From: Dyadobacter luteus
GTDB taxonomy: Bacteria > Bacteroidota > Bacteroidia > Cytophagales > Spirosomataceae
Assembly (NCBI RefSeq): GCF_003383615.1
Contig: NZ_QNUL01000013.1
Span: 1 to 64,000 of the forward strand
Length of the DNA stretch: 64,000 bases
Direction of reading: 5' to 3'
The first letter of the stretch is position 1. The number at the start of each line of letters is the position of its first letter. Positions 1 through 9,497 of this stretch are shown piece by piece. Under the pieces are notes generated by a model. It ran no database searches, was not told where the DNA came from, and saw nothing but the letters and a program-made list of their open reading frames with translations. Position numbers and translations under genes: made by a program.

Positions 1-175
1 CGAATAGGTTGCTCCTGTTTCCCACTTAGGACAAATTAACTTACGAAAATTTACCCCAATTACTCTTTCTCTTTTTTTAGCTAATCTAAAGGCCTGTCGA
101 AGGGTATTAAGCAAGGTTATATAACGAGAATTTACAAAGCTTCGACCAGCTCTGCCTGACAAACGGATAAGAGAT
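1..175 (-). other. Possible partial reading frame at the left edge (unassigned)
   Basis: On the minus strand a frame stays open from about position 172 to the window edge. It would read ...LSGRAGRSFVNSRYITLL... and later ...LAKKRERVIGVNF... I do not recognise a family. A run of this length without stops can occur by chance and there is no clear ATG, so it may be non-coding. It lies just downstream of the secreted protein gene on the same strand. Confidence 0.2.
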
Positions 176-832
176 TTAATTATCCCCTCCTCTACCCGCT
201 TTATAAGAATCGTACTCTTCCAGCAACTTGACCAGATCGTCGTCCCCGTCAAATTCCAGATTCTCTTCTTTGATCACATAATTCATTTTATTCTTTTCAT
301 CTGAAAGCAACTTCAGAAAGCTGTTTTTATTTTTCAGCGTTACAGGCGTTATCTTGTTATCTTTCTCAATGTACAGCAAGGCATCGTGCTCCATCGTTCT
401 GGTAGCACTGGCTTTTTCTGCTGTAATTTCGCTTTGATAACGTTTCAAAAGTTTAACATTACCATCGTACATCACTCTGTAAAAACTTTGTTCTGTCAAT
501 CCTTTTGCAGCAGGAAAGCCACTTCGAAAGATGTATAGGTCGGTTCCGGACGCAATCGTAAATTCTTTCACTCCATCTGAAATGCGAAACGAAGCAGAAT
601 CCTTCTTGTATTCGACCTGATCGTTTTTTACGTCATAACGCATAGATACACCATCATAAAACTGATCGTTTGTGGTGCGGATCGAGCCGGGGTACCATTT
701 AGATAACAGATACACACTGTTTCCCGCGGGTTCGTTGACAGGTGTTCCATTTAATGACCCAAGATCCTGCGCCTGCGCCAAGCCTGAGATAAGGACAGTT
801 ACGCACATCAAAACACTTCGTAAATAATTCAT
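176..832 (-). CDS. Hypothetical secreted protein, 218 aa
   Basis: I do not recognise a family. The first 21 residues look like a Sec signal peptide: a short basic start, a hydrophobic stretch and an AQAQ cleavage region. The mature protein is therefore probably periplasmic or surface located. The rest is soluble, with many Lys, Asp and Tyr residues. An acidic, charged tail (EFDGDDDLVKLLEEYDSY) could form a short helix. No catalytic motif, lipobox or membrane segment after the signal is visible. It is divergent from nuoN, with about 140 bases between them. Function unknown; it is probably a real gene because the signal peptide and ATG agree. Confidence 0.75.
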   Translation of the reverse strand: MNYLRSVLMCVTVLISGLAQAQDLGSLNGTPVNEPAGNSVYLLSKWYPGSIRTTNDQFYDGVSMRYDVKNDQVEYKKDSASFRISDGVKEFTIASGTDLYIFRSGFPAAKGLTEQSFYRVMYDGNVKLLKRYQSEITAEKASATRTMEHDALLYIEKDNKITPVTLKNKNSFLKLLSDEKNKMNYVIKEENLEFDGDDDLVKLLEEYDSYKAGRGGDN

Positions 833-944
833 AATAAGATTGTTTAGTTTAACAAAAGCTGTAACCTATTCAGGTGTATGTAAAAAAAGAGCGATTCTTA
901 CTTTTAAATCCCCTCCACCTCCTAGAATCCCTACCATCTTTATG

Positions 945-952
945 TACTTTTG
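945..952 (+). promoter_or_regulatory. Candidate -7 promoter element of nuoN
   Basis: TACTTTTG matches the Bacteroidota TAnnTTTG element. It lies 23 bases before the TTG start of nuoN, which would leave a very short leader. No clear TTTG -33 element is seen at the expected spacing. Confidence 0.4.
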
Positions 953-975
953 CTTAAAAAATTGTACCCGCTCAA

Positions 976-2427
976 TTGGAAATAAACGAACAGCTCATAC
1001 ATATACGACAAAGTTTGTCGGGAATTGGCCCTGAGATTTTCCTGGCTCTTTTCTTCTGCTTTTTTCTTTTGTCCGAACTGCTTTTAATGAAGTGGGCAAG
1101 CAAAGATAAAATTTCAGGAATATTGCATAGCATCGCTATTGGGGGAAGTGCAATAGCATTATTGCTTGTTCTCGGACAATGGCGCGATGAAGCCTCTTTC
1201 CGCTTTTACCCGTTACTATTTCTGGATACTCAGGCAGTATTTTTTAAAGTGCTCATTATCGTTGCCTGGATGCTTACGCTCATCCATGTGAAAGTATTGA
1301 AATACGATTTTCCTCCCGAATTCAATGCATTACTCATTGCTACTGTAGCAGGCCTCAATCTGCTTACGATGTCGACACATTTGCTCACAATATACCTTAC
1401 CCTCGAACTCATTTCGATCAGTTCATATATTCTGGTATCACTTTCACCATTAAAGAAAGCTGCAGAAGGCGGACTTAAGTATTTGCTTTTCGGTGCGGCT
1501 AGTTCTGCAGTGATGCTTTACGGCATTTCCCTGATATATGGCCTAACCGGAACCATGGACATTACAAGTCAGGCGCTCACCGCGGGATTGATGAATAACT
1601 CGTCTCTTGTAATCACCGCAGCAATCGTTATGACCCTGGGAGGTTTACTTTTCAAACTATCGCTCGTCCCATTTCACGTGTGGACGCCCGATGTGTATGA
1701 ATCAAGTCCTACTCCGCTCGTTTCATTTCTTTCAGTTGCCCCAAAAGCTGCAGTTGTGCTTGTACTCATGCGTCTTGCAGGTATATTCCCTTCGGAGTAT
1801 TTTCCTATTCTGGGAGGCATTGCGTTAATCAGTATCACTGTAGGAAATGTTGCGGCACTCTGGCAGTCCAACGCCAGACGTCTTCTCGCCTATTCGTCCA
1901 TTGCGCAGGCTGGCTATCTCCTGGTAGGTATTGCAGCATATAGCCGGTTCGGTTTTGAGTCTGCCGTTTTCTACACTGCGGCTTACCTCATTATCAATAT
2001 GGCAGCGTTTTTTATGATTGATTTGCTTGCTCCTCATTCACAAACTTCTCTAAAGGATTTCGAAGGATTGGGTCGAAAAGCTGTTTGGGTTTCCGGTGCA
2101 CTCACTGTGATCATGATTGCACTAGCAGGGCTTCCCCCTACGATGGGGTTCACTTCGAAATTATTGATCTTCTCTTCGCTATGGGAAAGTTATCAACAAC
2201 AAAATGAATCATGGATGCTATGGCTGCTGATAGGTGGAGTGCTGAATGCAGCAATTGCTTTGGCCTACTATCTGCGTTTACCCTATCTGCTGTTTTTCAA
2301 AGAAATCAAATCAACAGGAAATATTCCTACTGCAACCGGCAATCTGTTATCCGGACTGCTGACTGCAATCGTGCTTTATTTGTTCTTCAAACCTGAGTGG
2401 CTGATGAACTGGATCGCTTCTTTTTAA
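976..2427 (+). CDS. nuoN: NADH-quinone oxidoreductase subunit N
   Basis: This is an antiporter-like membrane subunit of respiratory complex I, which couples NADH oxidation by quinone to proton pumping across the inner membrane. At 483 aa it has the usual length, and hydrophobic segments run throughout (about 14 helices). The key charged residues of the family are visible: Glu144 in LTLELIS, Lys227 in LLFKLSL, His234 in VPFHVWTPD and Lys257 in VAPKAAV. The frame opens only after a TAA at 955, and the first usable start is TTG at 976, so a non-ATG start is likely. No other nuo gene adjoins it; nuoL and nuoM lie at 54.5-58.2 kb. A bidirectional terminator follows. Confidence 0.93.
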   Translation: MEINEQLIHIRQSLSGIGPEIFLALFFCFFLLSELLLMKWASKDKISGILHSIAIGGSAIALLLVLGQWRDEASFRFYPLLFLDTQAVFFKVLIIVAWMLTLIHVKVLKYDFPPEFNALLIATVAGLNLLTMSTHLLTIYLTLELISISSYILVSLSPLKKAAEGGLKYLLFGAASSAVMLYGISLIYGLTGTMDITSQALTAGLMNNSSLVITAAIVMTLGGLLFKLSLVPFHVWTPDVYESSPTPLVSFLSVAPKAAVVLVLMRLAGIFPSEYFPILGGIALISITVGNVAALWQSNARRLLAYSSIAQAGYLLVGIAAYSRFGFESAVFYTAAYLIINMAAFFMIDLLAPHSQTSLKDFEGLGRKAVWVSGALTVIMIALAGLPPTMGFTSKLLIFSSLWESYQQQNESWMLWLLIGGVLNAAIALAYYLRLPYLLFFKEIKSTGNIPTATGNLLSGLLTAIVLYLFFKPEWLMNWIASF

Positions 2428-2442
2428 TCCCATTCTGATATA

Positions 2443-2486
2443 AAAAAGTAAAGGCCGCCGGAACATTCCAACGGCCTTTACTTTTT
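2443..2486. terminator. Bidirectional rho-independent terminator
   Basis: A 15-bp stem, AAAAAGTAAAGGCCG pairing with CGGCCTTTACTTTTT, has a 14-base loop and a T run on both strands. It sits between the convergent nuoN and TraB-like genes and can end both transcripts. Confidence 0.85.
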
Positions 2487-2495
2487 AAATACCCA

Positions 2496-3359
2496 TTACT
2501 GCTTTACCGAAGTGACAGTATATCCTTCCTTTCTCAAAAGGGCGATAACACCTTTTTCTCCGCCCAAATGAGCCGCACCTACAGCAAATAATGTTGACTT
2601 TTCGGCTATGATGTTCTTAATACGTCCGATCCATTTTTTATTTCTATCATACAGCATGATATCCTGATTCTCTTCCATACCAAAACTACTTTTGGTCGTA
2701 GCTGTATACAGCTCCTGAATGTTCTCCGACTTATAGAGATTTACGAGATCCCTGAACTCCTTACGAGCCTGAGGCAGACTATCGATCATCGAAAGCAACA
2801 TTTTCACCTGGTCCTTGTAAGGTATAGTATCAAAAATACCCATTTGCTCTTCCACTGTTTCCAGACCGATCACTTCAGATTTTTGTTTGCCAGCAAGTTC
2901 TACCAATGCCATTTCGTAAGACTTGGGCTCACAACCCAATACAGAAGTAAACAGCGGCCCCATCAATACGAAAGGCTTGGCATTCTCAAACATAGCCAAA
3001 CCAACACCAACTGAATCCTTGTAGAATTTCGCGAGACGCTTGTACTCAGCATCTGACACCAGTTTGCTTAACTGATTTCCCGGCTTCATATTCATAGTTT
3101 GCATCATCTTTCCCATCATCGCAGGATCATCCATATCCATTTCGAGCGCTACCTGTTCTGTTTTCGTGATCGCCGATTTCAACGCATCACTCAGATAAAA
3201 ATCATCAGGACATATCAGATGTATCGTTCCGAACAAGTACGAAGACTTAGAAGCTCCGGGAGCTTTGATTTCCCAGAGCAGTGTTTTTTCGGTTGGTACC
3301 TGCGCGCTTACTTTTAATGTAAGAAGGCCGAGTAAGAAAAATAGTATTCCTTTTTTCAT
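2496..3359 (-). CDS. TraB/GumN family protein, secreted
   Basis: A 287-aa protein of the TraB/GumN (Tiki-like) family, whose members include metal-dependent proteases; the substrate here is unknown. A signal peptide covers residues 1-20 (MKKGILFFLLG...SAQ). The family's first motif, GTIH, is at 44-47. The C-terminal motif VGAAHLGGEKGVIALLRKEG near the end carries the second conserved His. The frame extends 42 bases upstream, but those codons (MRCHKPFRPENEKL) overlap the repeat at 3374. The ATG at 3359 that opens the signal peptide is therefore the better start. It is monocistronic by layout, with a terminator after the stop. Confidence 0.85.
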   Translation of the reverse strand: MKKGILFFLLGLLTLKVSAQVPTEKTLLWEIKAPGASKSSYLFGTIHLICPDDFYLSDALKSAITKTEQVALEMDMDDPAMMGKMMQTMNMKPGNQLSKLVSDAEYKRLAKFYKDSVGVGLAMFENAKPFVLMGPLFTSVLGCEPKSYEMALVELAGKQKSEVIGLETVEEQMGIFDTIPYKDQVKMLLSMIDSLPQARKEFRDLVNLYKSENIQELYTATTKSSFGMEENQDIMLYDRNKKWIGRIKNIIAEKSTLFAVGAAHLGGEKGVIALLRKEGYTVTSVKQ

Positions 3360-3373
3360 AAGTTTTTCATTTT

Positions 3374-3445
3374 CCGGTCTGAACGGTTTGTGACATCGCA
3401 TTAGTAACTTATCCGTGCAGCCTCACTGCGTGATGCAGACCGGAA
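3374..3445. repeat. MITE-like short element, copy 1 (72 bp)
   Basis: It starts with CCGGTCTGAACGG and ends with TGCAGACCGGAA, so the ends CCGGTCTG and CAGACCGG are inverted repeats. The last 34 bases match copy 2 with one change. The middle differs between copies. Confidence 0.7.
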
Positions 3446-3450
3446 CGCCT

Positions 3451-3463
3451 CCGGTCTGAACGG
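3451..3463. repeat. Isolated end fragment of the same element
   Basis: A third exact copy of the 13-mer CCGGTCTGAACGG lies between the two full copies. It could be the relic of another copy or of a tandem rearrangement. Confidence 0.6.
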
Positions 3464-3469
3464 CCACAG

Positions 3470-3543
3470 CCGGTCTGAACGGTTGTTAAGCAAAGCGCTA
3501 TTCAAATTTTCCGTGCAGCCTCACTGTGTGATGCAGACCGGAA
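3470..3543. repeat. MITE-like short element, copy 2 (74 bp)
   Basis: Same structure as copy 1: 13-base left end, variable middle of about 27 bases, and a 34-base right part with TCACTGTGTGA in place of TCACTGCGTGA. It ends with CAGACCGGAA just before the stop of the M28 peptidase gene. Confidence 0.7.
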
Positions 3544-3558
3544 AATTCCAGACCAAAA

Positions 3559-5151
3559 TTACTCCTTGTTACTATCCACAATAATTCGTTCGTCACGATT
3601 CACCAATTCCCAGGCAGTATGGAAAACAAGTTTCACAATACCAGACTGTTTGTCGAAAAGGATTTTTTCAACATCATCTCCCGGGCGGTGATAGTCCTCA
3701 TGTACACCTGTGAAATAGAAAATAACAGGTACTCCTTTTTTCGCAAAGTTGTAGTGGTCTGAACGGTAATAGAAACGGTTAGGATCTTTCGGATCGTTGA
3801 ATCTGTAGTCCAGATTGTAATTGACATACTTTTTATTCGCTTCTTCACTCACTGCATGTAATTGAGATGAAAGCTTGTCAGAACCGATCAGATACACATA
3901 TTTGTGATCATCTTTATGTGCCTCATCCACACGCCCGATCATATCAATATTCAGGTTAGCAATCGTATTTTTAAGTGGCAACAGTGGATTTTCAGAATAG
4001 AACTCAGAACCGAAAAGTCCTTTCTCTTCACCTGTCACATTCAGGAAAAGAATACTTCTTCTTGGTCCTTTGCCTTCCGCTTTGGCTTTACCAAACGCTT
4101 CAGCAAGCTCTAGCAACGAAACAGTTCCTGAACCATCATCATCCGCTCCGTTATTGATTTCACCATTCGGAGAAATACCGATATGATCAAGGTGAGCACT
4201 GATTACCAATACTTCATCCTTTTTGTCTGTTCCTTCCAGAAACGCGGCCACGTTTTCAGTTTCCACCGTCTCCGTCTTTCTTTCTACTTTCAAAGTCACA
4301 TTGCCTTTCACCGTTTTTGAAAGAGGCGCACCATTTTTCTCAATGTCCGCTTTTTCCTTCAAAAGTTTGGAAGCTGTGGTATTCATAATTTGGGCAGCCA
4401 TATCCGGCGTTACAACAAAAGTTGCCACCTTATTCGGCGATTCCACCACAGGATTCAAAGTGAGCGCGCTGTATCTTCTGGCCATTACTGTACGCTGGCG
4501 AATTTCTTTATCCAGATCTTCTCCTGTTTTGTCAGTAATAACAAGCACATATTTTGCACCCTTTTCAAGCGCCAGTTTGGCCTTATTCTGCCATGCCACA
4601 GGACCGGTCCATTTGGATTTCTCGTCTGAGCCGCTCAACAGAAACTTCCCATTTTTCAGTTTAGGCTCTCCTTCAAACACAAGCACAGCCTTATCTTTCA
4701 CATCCAGATTGGCATAATCATTGTAAGCCGCTTCCTGAATCCCGAAGCCCGCCAGCACAACTGGTGTACTCAGTTCCTGTGGGATATCCAGGATTCCATT
4801 CAGATAAAAGTCTTTATTAAAACCGTAAGTCTTGTTACCAGCCTTCACATACACCTCGCCAAAACCACGTTTATAAAGTGTATATTTCTGAAGAAAAGAT
4901 TTTGAGCCATCTGCCGCAGTTGCAATTGGTTGCAGACCATACTCTTTGAAATGCTTCACCACATATTCTGCCGCTTTTTTCTGTCCGGGAGAACCCGTGT
5001 CTCTGCCTTCCAGACTATCGGAAGCGATAATCACCAGATGTTTCTTTAAATCTGCAGGTGTAATGGTCTCTGCATACTTTGCAGCATTGTCCTGAGCATA
5101 GGTTAAAGTGCTTACAGACAGGAATAAACCTGTCAATATTCTCTTATTCAT
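3559..5151 (-). CDS. Secreted M28-family zinc aminopeptidase with PA domain
   Basis: A 530-aa exported metallopeptidase that probably removes N-terminal residues from peptides outside the inner membrane. The signal peptide is residues 1-20 (ending TYAQ). A protease-associated domain occupies roughly 100-290, with the M28 catalytic domain behind it. The two-zinc site is complete: His320 in SAHLDH, an Asp in NGADDDGSG (about 337), the Glu375-Glu376 pair in TGEEKG, Asp403 in NIDMIGR and His488 in HEDYHRPGD. It is divergent from typA. Two short repeat elements lie between its stop and the TraB-like gene. Its substrate range cannot be told from sequence. Confidence 0.92.
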   Translation of the reverse strand: MNKRILTGLFLSVSTLTYAQDNAAKYAETITPADLKKHLVIIASDSLEGRDTGSPGQKKAAEYVVKHFKEYGLQPIATAADGSKSFLQKYTLYKRGFGEVYVKAGNKTYGFNKDFYLNGILDIPQELSTPVVLAGFGIQEAAYNDYANLDVKDKAVLVFEGEPKLKNGKFLLSGSDEKSKWTGPVAWQNKAKLALEKGAKYVLVITDKTGEDLDKEIRQRTVMARRYSALTLNPVVESPNKVATFVVTPDMAAQIMNTTASKLLKEKADIEKNGAPLSKTVKGNVTLKVERKTETVETENVAAFLEGTDKKDEVLVISAHLDHIGISPNGEINNGADDDGSGTVSLLELAEAFGKAKAEGKGPRRSILFLNVTGEEKGLFGSEFYSENPLLPLKNTIANLNIDMIGRVDEAHKDDHKYVYLIGSDKLSSQLHAVSEEANKKYVNYNLDYRFNDPKDPNRFYYRSDHYNFAKKGVPVIFYFTGVHEDYHRPGDDVEKILFDKQSGIVKLVFHTAWELVNRDERIIVDSNKE

Positions 5152-5589
5152 AGGAATAATTAAGTGTTCAATAATTTTACAAAGAAACTAAACGCCGCTA
5201 TGTATACAAAATTGAACTTCGGGCAGGTTCAGATTCTTAAAAATGCTCATTTTCAAGAAGTTTATTTGAAAGGTTACAGTTAAACACAAGCTGAGTAGCT
5301 TGAATCGGATGACGGAAAATCATAAAATGACGCCGGAATGCGAAAAAGTGCATTAACATAGTTCGACTAATTTGTTAAACAATTGTTAACGTTTTTGCAC
5401 TTCTCGTGGTTTAAACCGCGGTTTTGGTCAACTAACAATAAATTAATTGTAAAATACTGTTATTCAGTGAAAAACTAATTACCTTTGCACCCTGTTTGCT
5501 GAAACTTCACCATAAACTAAGCAGACCGGCAAGTCCGCAAAAAACAAAAACTACGGGACGACCACCGTAAACAATTGATCCATAAAACA
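5152..5589. other. Intergenic region between M28 peptidase and typA
   Basis: About 440 bases hold the divergent promoters. Apart from the typA -7 element at 5480 and a small TACGG/CCGTA inverted repeat at 5552-5569 in the typA leader, I see no other structure or gene. Confidence 0.5.
5480..5487 (+). promoter_or_regulatory. Candidate -7 promoter element of typA
   Basis: TACCTTTG fits TAnnTTTG and is followed by GCA, common at Bacteroidota start sites. It would give a leader of about 95 bases. No convincing TTTG lies at the right distance upstream. Confidence 0.5.
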
Positions 5590-7404
5590 ATGCAAGCCAT
5601 TCGTAACATCGCAATCATTGCGCACGTTGACCACGGTAAAACAACATTGGTTGACAAAATCATTCACGCTTCAAAGTTATTTCGCGATAACCAGGAGTTT
5701 GATGACCTTATTCTGGACAACAACGACCTGGAAAGGGAGAGGGGAATTACCATCGTTTCCAAAAACGTATCGGTAAGATATAAGGACACGAAAATCAACG
5801 TAATTGATACTCCAGGTCACGCCGACTTTGGTGGTGAAGTGGAACGTGTACTTAAAATGGCTGATGGTGTTATCCTTTTGGTGGATGCATTTGAAGGACC
5901 AATGCCACAAACACGTTTTGTATTGGGTAAAGCTATCGACCTTGGTCTTAAGCCAATCGTTGTAGTTAACAAGGTAGATAAAGAAAACTGCCGTCCGGAA
6001 GAAGTTCAGGAAAATGTATTTGACCTGATGTTCAACCTGGGTGCAACTGAAGACCAACTTGATTTCGTAACTGTTTACGGTTCTTCGAAACAAGGATGGA
6101 TGGGACCAGACTGGCAGAAGAAAACTGAAGATATTACATTCTTGCTTGACACGATCCTGGAATCAATTCCGGAACCGGTTATTGACGAGGGTACGCTACA
6201 AATGCAGATCACTTCTTTGGATTACAATGCATTCGTTGGTCGTATCGCAATCGGTCGTGTAAAACGCGGATCTATTAAAGAAGGACAGACATTGTCACTT
6301 TGCAAGGCTGACGGTGTGATCAAAAAAGTAAAAGTGAAAGAACTTCAGGTTTTTGAAGGACTTGGTAAAGTAAAAGTTACTGAAGTAGGTGCAGGTGATA
6401 TCTGTGCTGTAACTGGTATCGAAGATTTCGAAATTGGTGATACACTTGCTGATCTTGAAAACCCTGAGCCAATTGCTCGTATTGCTGTTGATGAGCCAAC
6501 TATGAACATGTTGTTCACAATCAACAACTCTCCGTTCTTTGGTAAAGAAGGTAAATTCGTTACTTCACGTCACCTTCGTGACCGTCTGTTGAAAGAAACA
6601 GAGAAAAACCTTGCACTTCGTGTAGAGCCAACTGATACTGAAGATAAATTCCTTGTTTTCGGACGCGGTATTCTTCACTTGTCAGTTTTGATCGAAACGA
6701 TGCGTCGTGAAGGTTATGAATTGCAATTGGGTCAGCCACAGGTTTTGTTCAAAACAGATGAAAACGGTGAGCGCTTGGAGCCAATCGAAACATTGGTTGT
6801 AGATGTACCAGAAGCAACTGCTGGTAAAGTAATCGAATTGGCTACACAGCGTAAGGGTGAGCTTTTGATTATGGAACCAAAAGGAGATTTGCAACACCTT
6901 GAATTCCTTATTCCTTCAAGAGGTTTGATCGGTCTTCGTTCAAACGTGTTGACTTCGACTCAGGGAGAAGCTGTAATGACACACCGTTTCAAAGAATTCG
7001 GTACTTTCCGTGGACCAATCCCGGGACGTATCAGCGGATCTATCATTTCTAAAAACACAGGTCCTGCAACAGGTTATACCATTGACAAATTACAGGATCG
7101 CGGACGTTTCTTCGTGGAACCAGGTGATGAAATATACGGTGGACAGGTAATCGGAGAGCACAACCGCCCTAACGATATCGTTGTAAACCTTCAGGAAGCG
7201 AAAAAATTGACTAACATGCGTGCTTCAGGTACAGATGATGGTTTGAGAATCGCTCCGAAAATTAACTTCTCACTGGAAGAATCTATGGAGTATATCCAGA
7301 AAGATGAATACCTTGAAGTTACGCCGCAGAACATCCGTATGCGTAAGATCTATCTGGAAGAAAATGATCGTAAGCGTTATGCTTCAAAAATCGAGATGGT
7401 TTAA
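5590..7404 (+). CDS. typA: Ribosome-associated GTPase TypA/BipA
   Basis: A translational GTPase related to EF-G that binds the 70S ribosome and supports 50S assembly and stress or cold adaptation. It is 604 aa from the ATG at 5590, the normal length. An in-frame TTG five codons upstream is less likely, because the family begins MQ(N/A)[18 protein letters not shown] motifs are present: AHVDHGKT (G1), RGITI (G2), [12 protein letters not shown] (G3) and NKVD (G4). EF-G-like domains II, III and V and the TypA-specific C-terminal domain ([14 protein letters not shown]) follow. It has its own promoter and terminator, so it is monocistronic. Confidence 0.97.
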   Translation: MQAIRNIAIIAHVDHGKTTLVDKIIHASKLFRDNQEFDDLILDNNDLERERGITIVSKNVSVRYKDTKINVIDTPGHADFGGEVERVLKMADGVILLVDAFEGPMPQTRFVLGKAIDLGLKPIVVVNKVDKENCRPEEVQENVFDLMFNLGATEDQLDFVTVYGSSKQGWMGPDWQKKTEDITFLLDTILESIPEPVIDEGTLQMQITSLDYNAFVGRIAIGRVKRGSIKEGQTLSLCKADGVIKKVKVKELQVFEGLGKVKVTEVGAGDICAVTGIEDFEIGDTLADLENPEPIARIAVDEPTMNMLFTINNSPFFGKEGKFVTSRHLRDRLLKETEKNLALRVEPTDTEDKFLVFGRGILHLSVLIETMRREGYELQLGQPQVLFKTDENGERLEPIETLVVDVPEATAGKVIELATQRKGELLIMEPKGDLQHLEFLIPSRGLIGLRSNVLTSTQGEAVMTHRFKEFGTFRGPIPGRISGSIISKNTGPATGYTIDKLQDRGRFFVEPGDEIYGGQVIGEHNRPNDIVVNLQEAKKLTNMRASGTDDGLRIAPKINFSLEESMEYIQKDEYLEVTPQNIRMRKIYLEENDRKRYASKIEMV

Positions 7405-7429
7405 TCTCCTTATTCAGGTTATATTTAAG

Positions 7430-7457
7430 AGGAAGCGTGTTCTGCGCTTCCTTTTTT
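7430..7457 (+). terminator. Rho-independent terminator of typA
   Basis: AGGAAGCG pairs with CGCTTCCT around a 7-base loop, followed by a run of T. It lies 26 bases after the typA stop. Confidence 0.85.
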
Positions 7458-7539
7458 GTTTTATAGGTTTGGTAAATTTCATCTTCCACGCTACCAATAT
7501 TTCATGCCTTGCGGCATTATAAGCTCAACATCTTCAATT

Positions 7540-7880
7540 AGTGGACAAGTAATAACTTAGCGGACTTCGCGAGAAAACTATATTCGGATCTCACGCAAAG
7601 AAGAGAAGTTAGACGCGCACAAAGAAAATAACTCTGCGAACTTTGCGCTTCTTTAAAACTTTGCGTGAAAATCCCTCCTGATATCACGCAAAGCAAAAAA
7701 GTTTAACGCCAAGAAAATAACTCTGCGAGCTCTGCGCTTCTTTAAAACTTTGCGTGAAAACTATATCCGAATCTCACGCAAAGAAGAGAAGTTAGAAGCA
7801 AAGAGCACAAAGAAAATAACTTGGCGGGCTTCGCGCTTCTTTAAACCTTAGCATGAAAACTTATCCGGATCTCACGCTCT
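7540..7880. repeat. Tandem array of ~90-bp palindromic repeats (3 full units plus ends)
   Basis: Three units begin TCACGCAAAG at 7591, 7684 and 7774. The first two end with the inverse CTTTGCGTGA at 7668 and 7757; the third ends in a decayed form at 7856. Inside each is AGAAAATAACT...GCG...GCGCTTCTTTAAA. Partial units precede (from about 7540) and follow (TCACGCTCTC near 7870). The period is 90-93 bases. No ORF of note lies in the 800 bases between typA and gdh. Confidence 0.8.
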
Positions 7881-8107
7881 CAGAATCCCGTTGGGGATGT
7901 AACAAAGAATGTATATACTTCTTTACATTCCGTTCAATAAAAAATCTTTCCAATTTCTTCTCTTTTTTTCATTCCAAAAAACTCCTGAAATCCTACAATT
8001 AATTTGGACAATTGGCATAATTCTATTCAATCCTTTCAAGCATTATCAAGAGTATAAAACAATCTACTTATTGTCTTTTATTGCATCATTCTAAGAAAAT
8101 TTAGTTT

Positions 8108-8140
8108 TTTGTTTTTATCTTTCTAAATACAGTATGTTTG
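8108..8140 (+). promoter_or_regulatory. Promoter of glutamate dehydrogenase gene
   Basis: TTTG at 8108-8111, a 21-base spacer, then TATGTTTG at 8133-8140. This is a full match to the Bacteroidota sigma-ABfr pattern TTTG-N19-21-TAnnTTTG. The leader to the ATG at 8203 is about 55 bases. Confidence 0.75.
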
Positions 8141-8202
8141 TATAAGCAAAATTATTAATTTAATTAAAACGCTATAAATCAACATTTTAATTCCAAATAG
8201 TA

Positions 8203-9477
8203 ATGTCATATATAGAACCTGCACCAATTAAGGATAAGGAAAATCCATTGGAGTCGATGATGCAAAGATTTGATAAAGCTGTAGAGCTTTTAGGCATATC
8301 AGAGGAAATGTATCATATCCTGAAAGTACCCCGCAAACAGGTTATCGTTGGTCTGCCGGTAACGATGGATTCCGGTGAAATCAGAACTTTTGAAGGCTAT
8401 CGCGTAATCCACTCCACCATCCTCGGACCAAGTAAGGGTGGTATACGTTTCGATCCTGAGGTAAATCTTGATGAGGTGAGAGCACTCGCTGCCTGGATGA
8501 CCTGGAAATGTGCCGTTGTGGATATTCCTTACGGAGGCGCCAAAGGAGGGATTGCCTGTAACCCTAGAGAAATGTCGGCTGGAGAAATGGAACGTCTGAT
8601 GCGTGCCTATACCACCTCCATGCTGGATGTATTCGGCCCAGATCAGGATATTCCCGCGCCTGACATGGGAACAGGACCACGTGAGATGGCCTGGCTGATG
8701 GACGAATATTCCAAAGCAAAGGGAATGACGGTTCCTGCCGTTGTTACCGGAAAACCTCTCGTACTGGGTGGATCACTTGGTCGCACAGAAGCTACCGGTC
8801 GTGGCGTGATGGTTTCTGCTCTGGCTGGTATGGAAAAACTGAGAATTAATCCCTACCGTGCAACAGCGGTGGTACAGGGCTTCGGAAATGTAGGTTCTCA
8901 TGCTGCACTACTGCTAAGAGACCGTGGTGTAGCTATTCATGCGATCAGCGATATTTCCGGCGCTTACTATAACGACAAAGGAATTGATATTGCTGCTGCG
9001 GTAGCCTATCGCGATAATAACAAGGGTTCACTGGAAGGCTTCACCGGAGCGGAGCTTATTTCCGGCGATGATCTGTTTACTATTCCCGTCGACGTACTCG
9101 TTCCTGCTGCAAAAGAAGACGTTATCACCAGAAGAAATGTGGAGAGTATTCAGGCCAAAATGATTGTGGAAGGTGCTAACGGACCTACTTCATCTAAAGC
9201 TGATGATATCATCAATGAAAAGGGCATCATGGTTGTACCTGATATTCTTGCCAACGCCGGCGGTGTTACCGTTTCGTATTTTGAATGGGTGCAAAACAGA
9301 ATCGGCTACAAATGGACACTGGAAAGGGTTAACCGCAGAACTGACCGGATTATGAAAGATTCGTTCGATAAGGTGTATGAAACTTCGGTAAAATATAAAG
9401 TATCGCTTCGCATCGCCGCCTACATCGTTGCCATCGATAAGGTATCGAGCACATACAAATACAGAGGCGGTTTCTAA
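8203..9477 (+). CDS. gdhA: Glutamate dehydrogenase (Glu/Leu/Phe/Val dehydrogenase family)
   Basis: Catalyses reversible oxidative deamination of glutamate to 2-oxoglutarate and ammonia in the cytoplasm, linking nitrogen and carbon metabolism. It is 424 aa, typical of the short hexameric class. The substrate domain holds GPSKGGIRF (75-83), Lys102 in WMTWKCA, the catalytic Lys114 in PYGGAKGG and Asp154 in PAPDMGT. The Rossmann domain holds GFGNVGS (226-232) and VEGANGPTS. Coenzyme choice (NAD or NADP) is not certain from sequence, though this class is often NAD-linked. It has its own promoter and terminator. The symbol could equally be gudB/rocG. Confidence 0.93.
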   Translation: MSYIEPAPIKDKENPLESMMQRFDKAVELLGISEEMYHILKVPRKQVIVGLPVTMDSGEIRTFEGYRVIHSTILGPSKGGIRFDPEVNLDEVRALAAWMTWKCAVVDIPYGGAKGGIACNPREMSAGEMERLMRAYTTSMLDVFGPDQDIPAPDMGTGPREMAWLMDEYSKAKGMTVPAVVTGKPLVLGGSLGRTEATGRGVMVSALAGMEKLRINPYRATAVVQGFGNVGSHAALLLRDRGVAIHAISDISGAYYNDKGIDIAAAVAYRDNNKGSLEGFTGAELISGDDLFTIPVDVLVPAAKEDVITRRNVESIQAKMIVEGANGPTSSKADDIINEKGIMVVPDILANAGGVTVSYFEWVQNRIGYKWTLERVNRRTDRIMKDSFDKVYETSVKYKVSLRIAAYIVAIDKVSSTYKYRGGF

Positions 9478-9497
9478 TCAAAAATAACAGAATTCAG

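Noticed and set aside
3360-3401. Longer N-terminus of the TraB-like protein (MRCHKPFRPENEKL)
   Set aside because: It overlaps the repeat element and would hide the clear signal peptide starting at 3359.
7591-7880. CRISPR array
   Set aside because: Units are tandem palindromes without variable spacers of constant length, and no cas genes are present.
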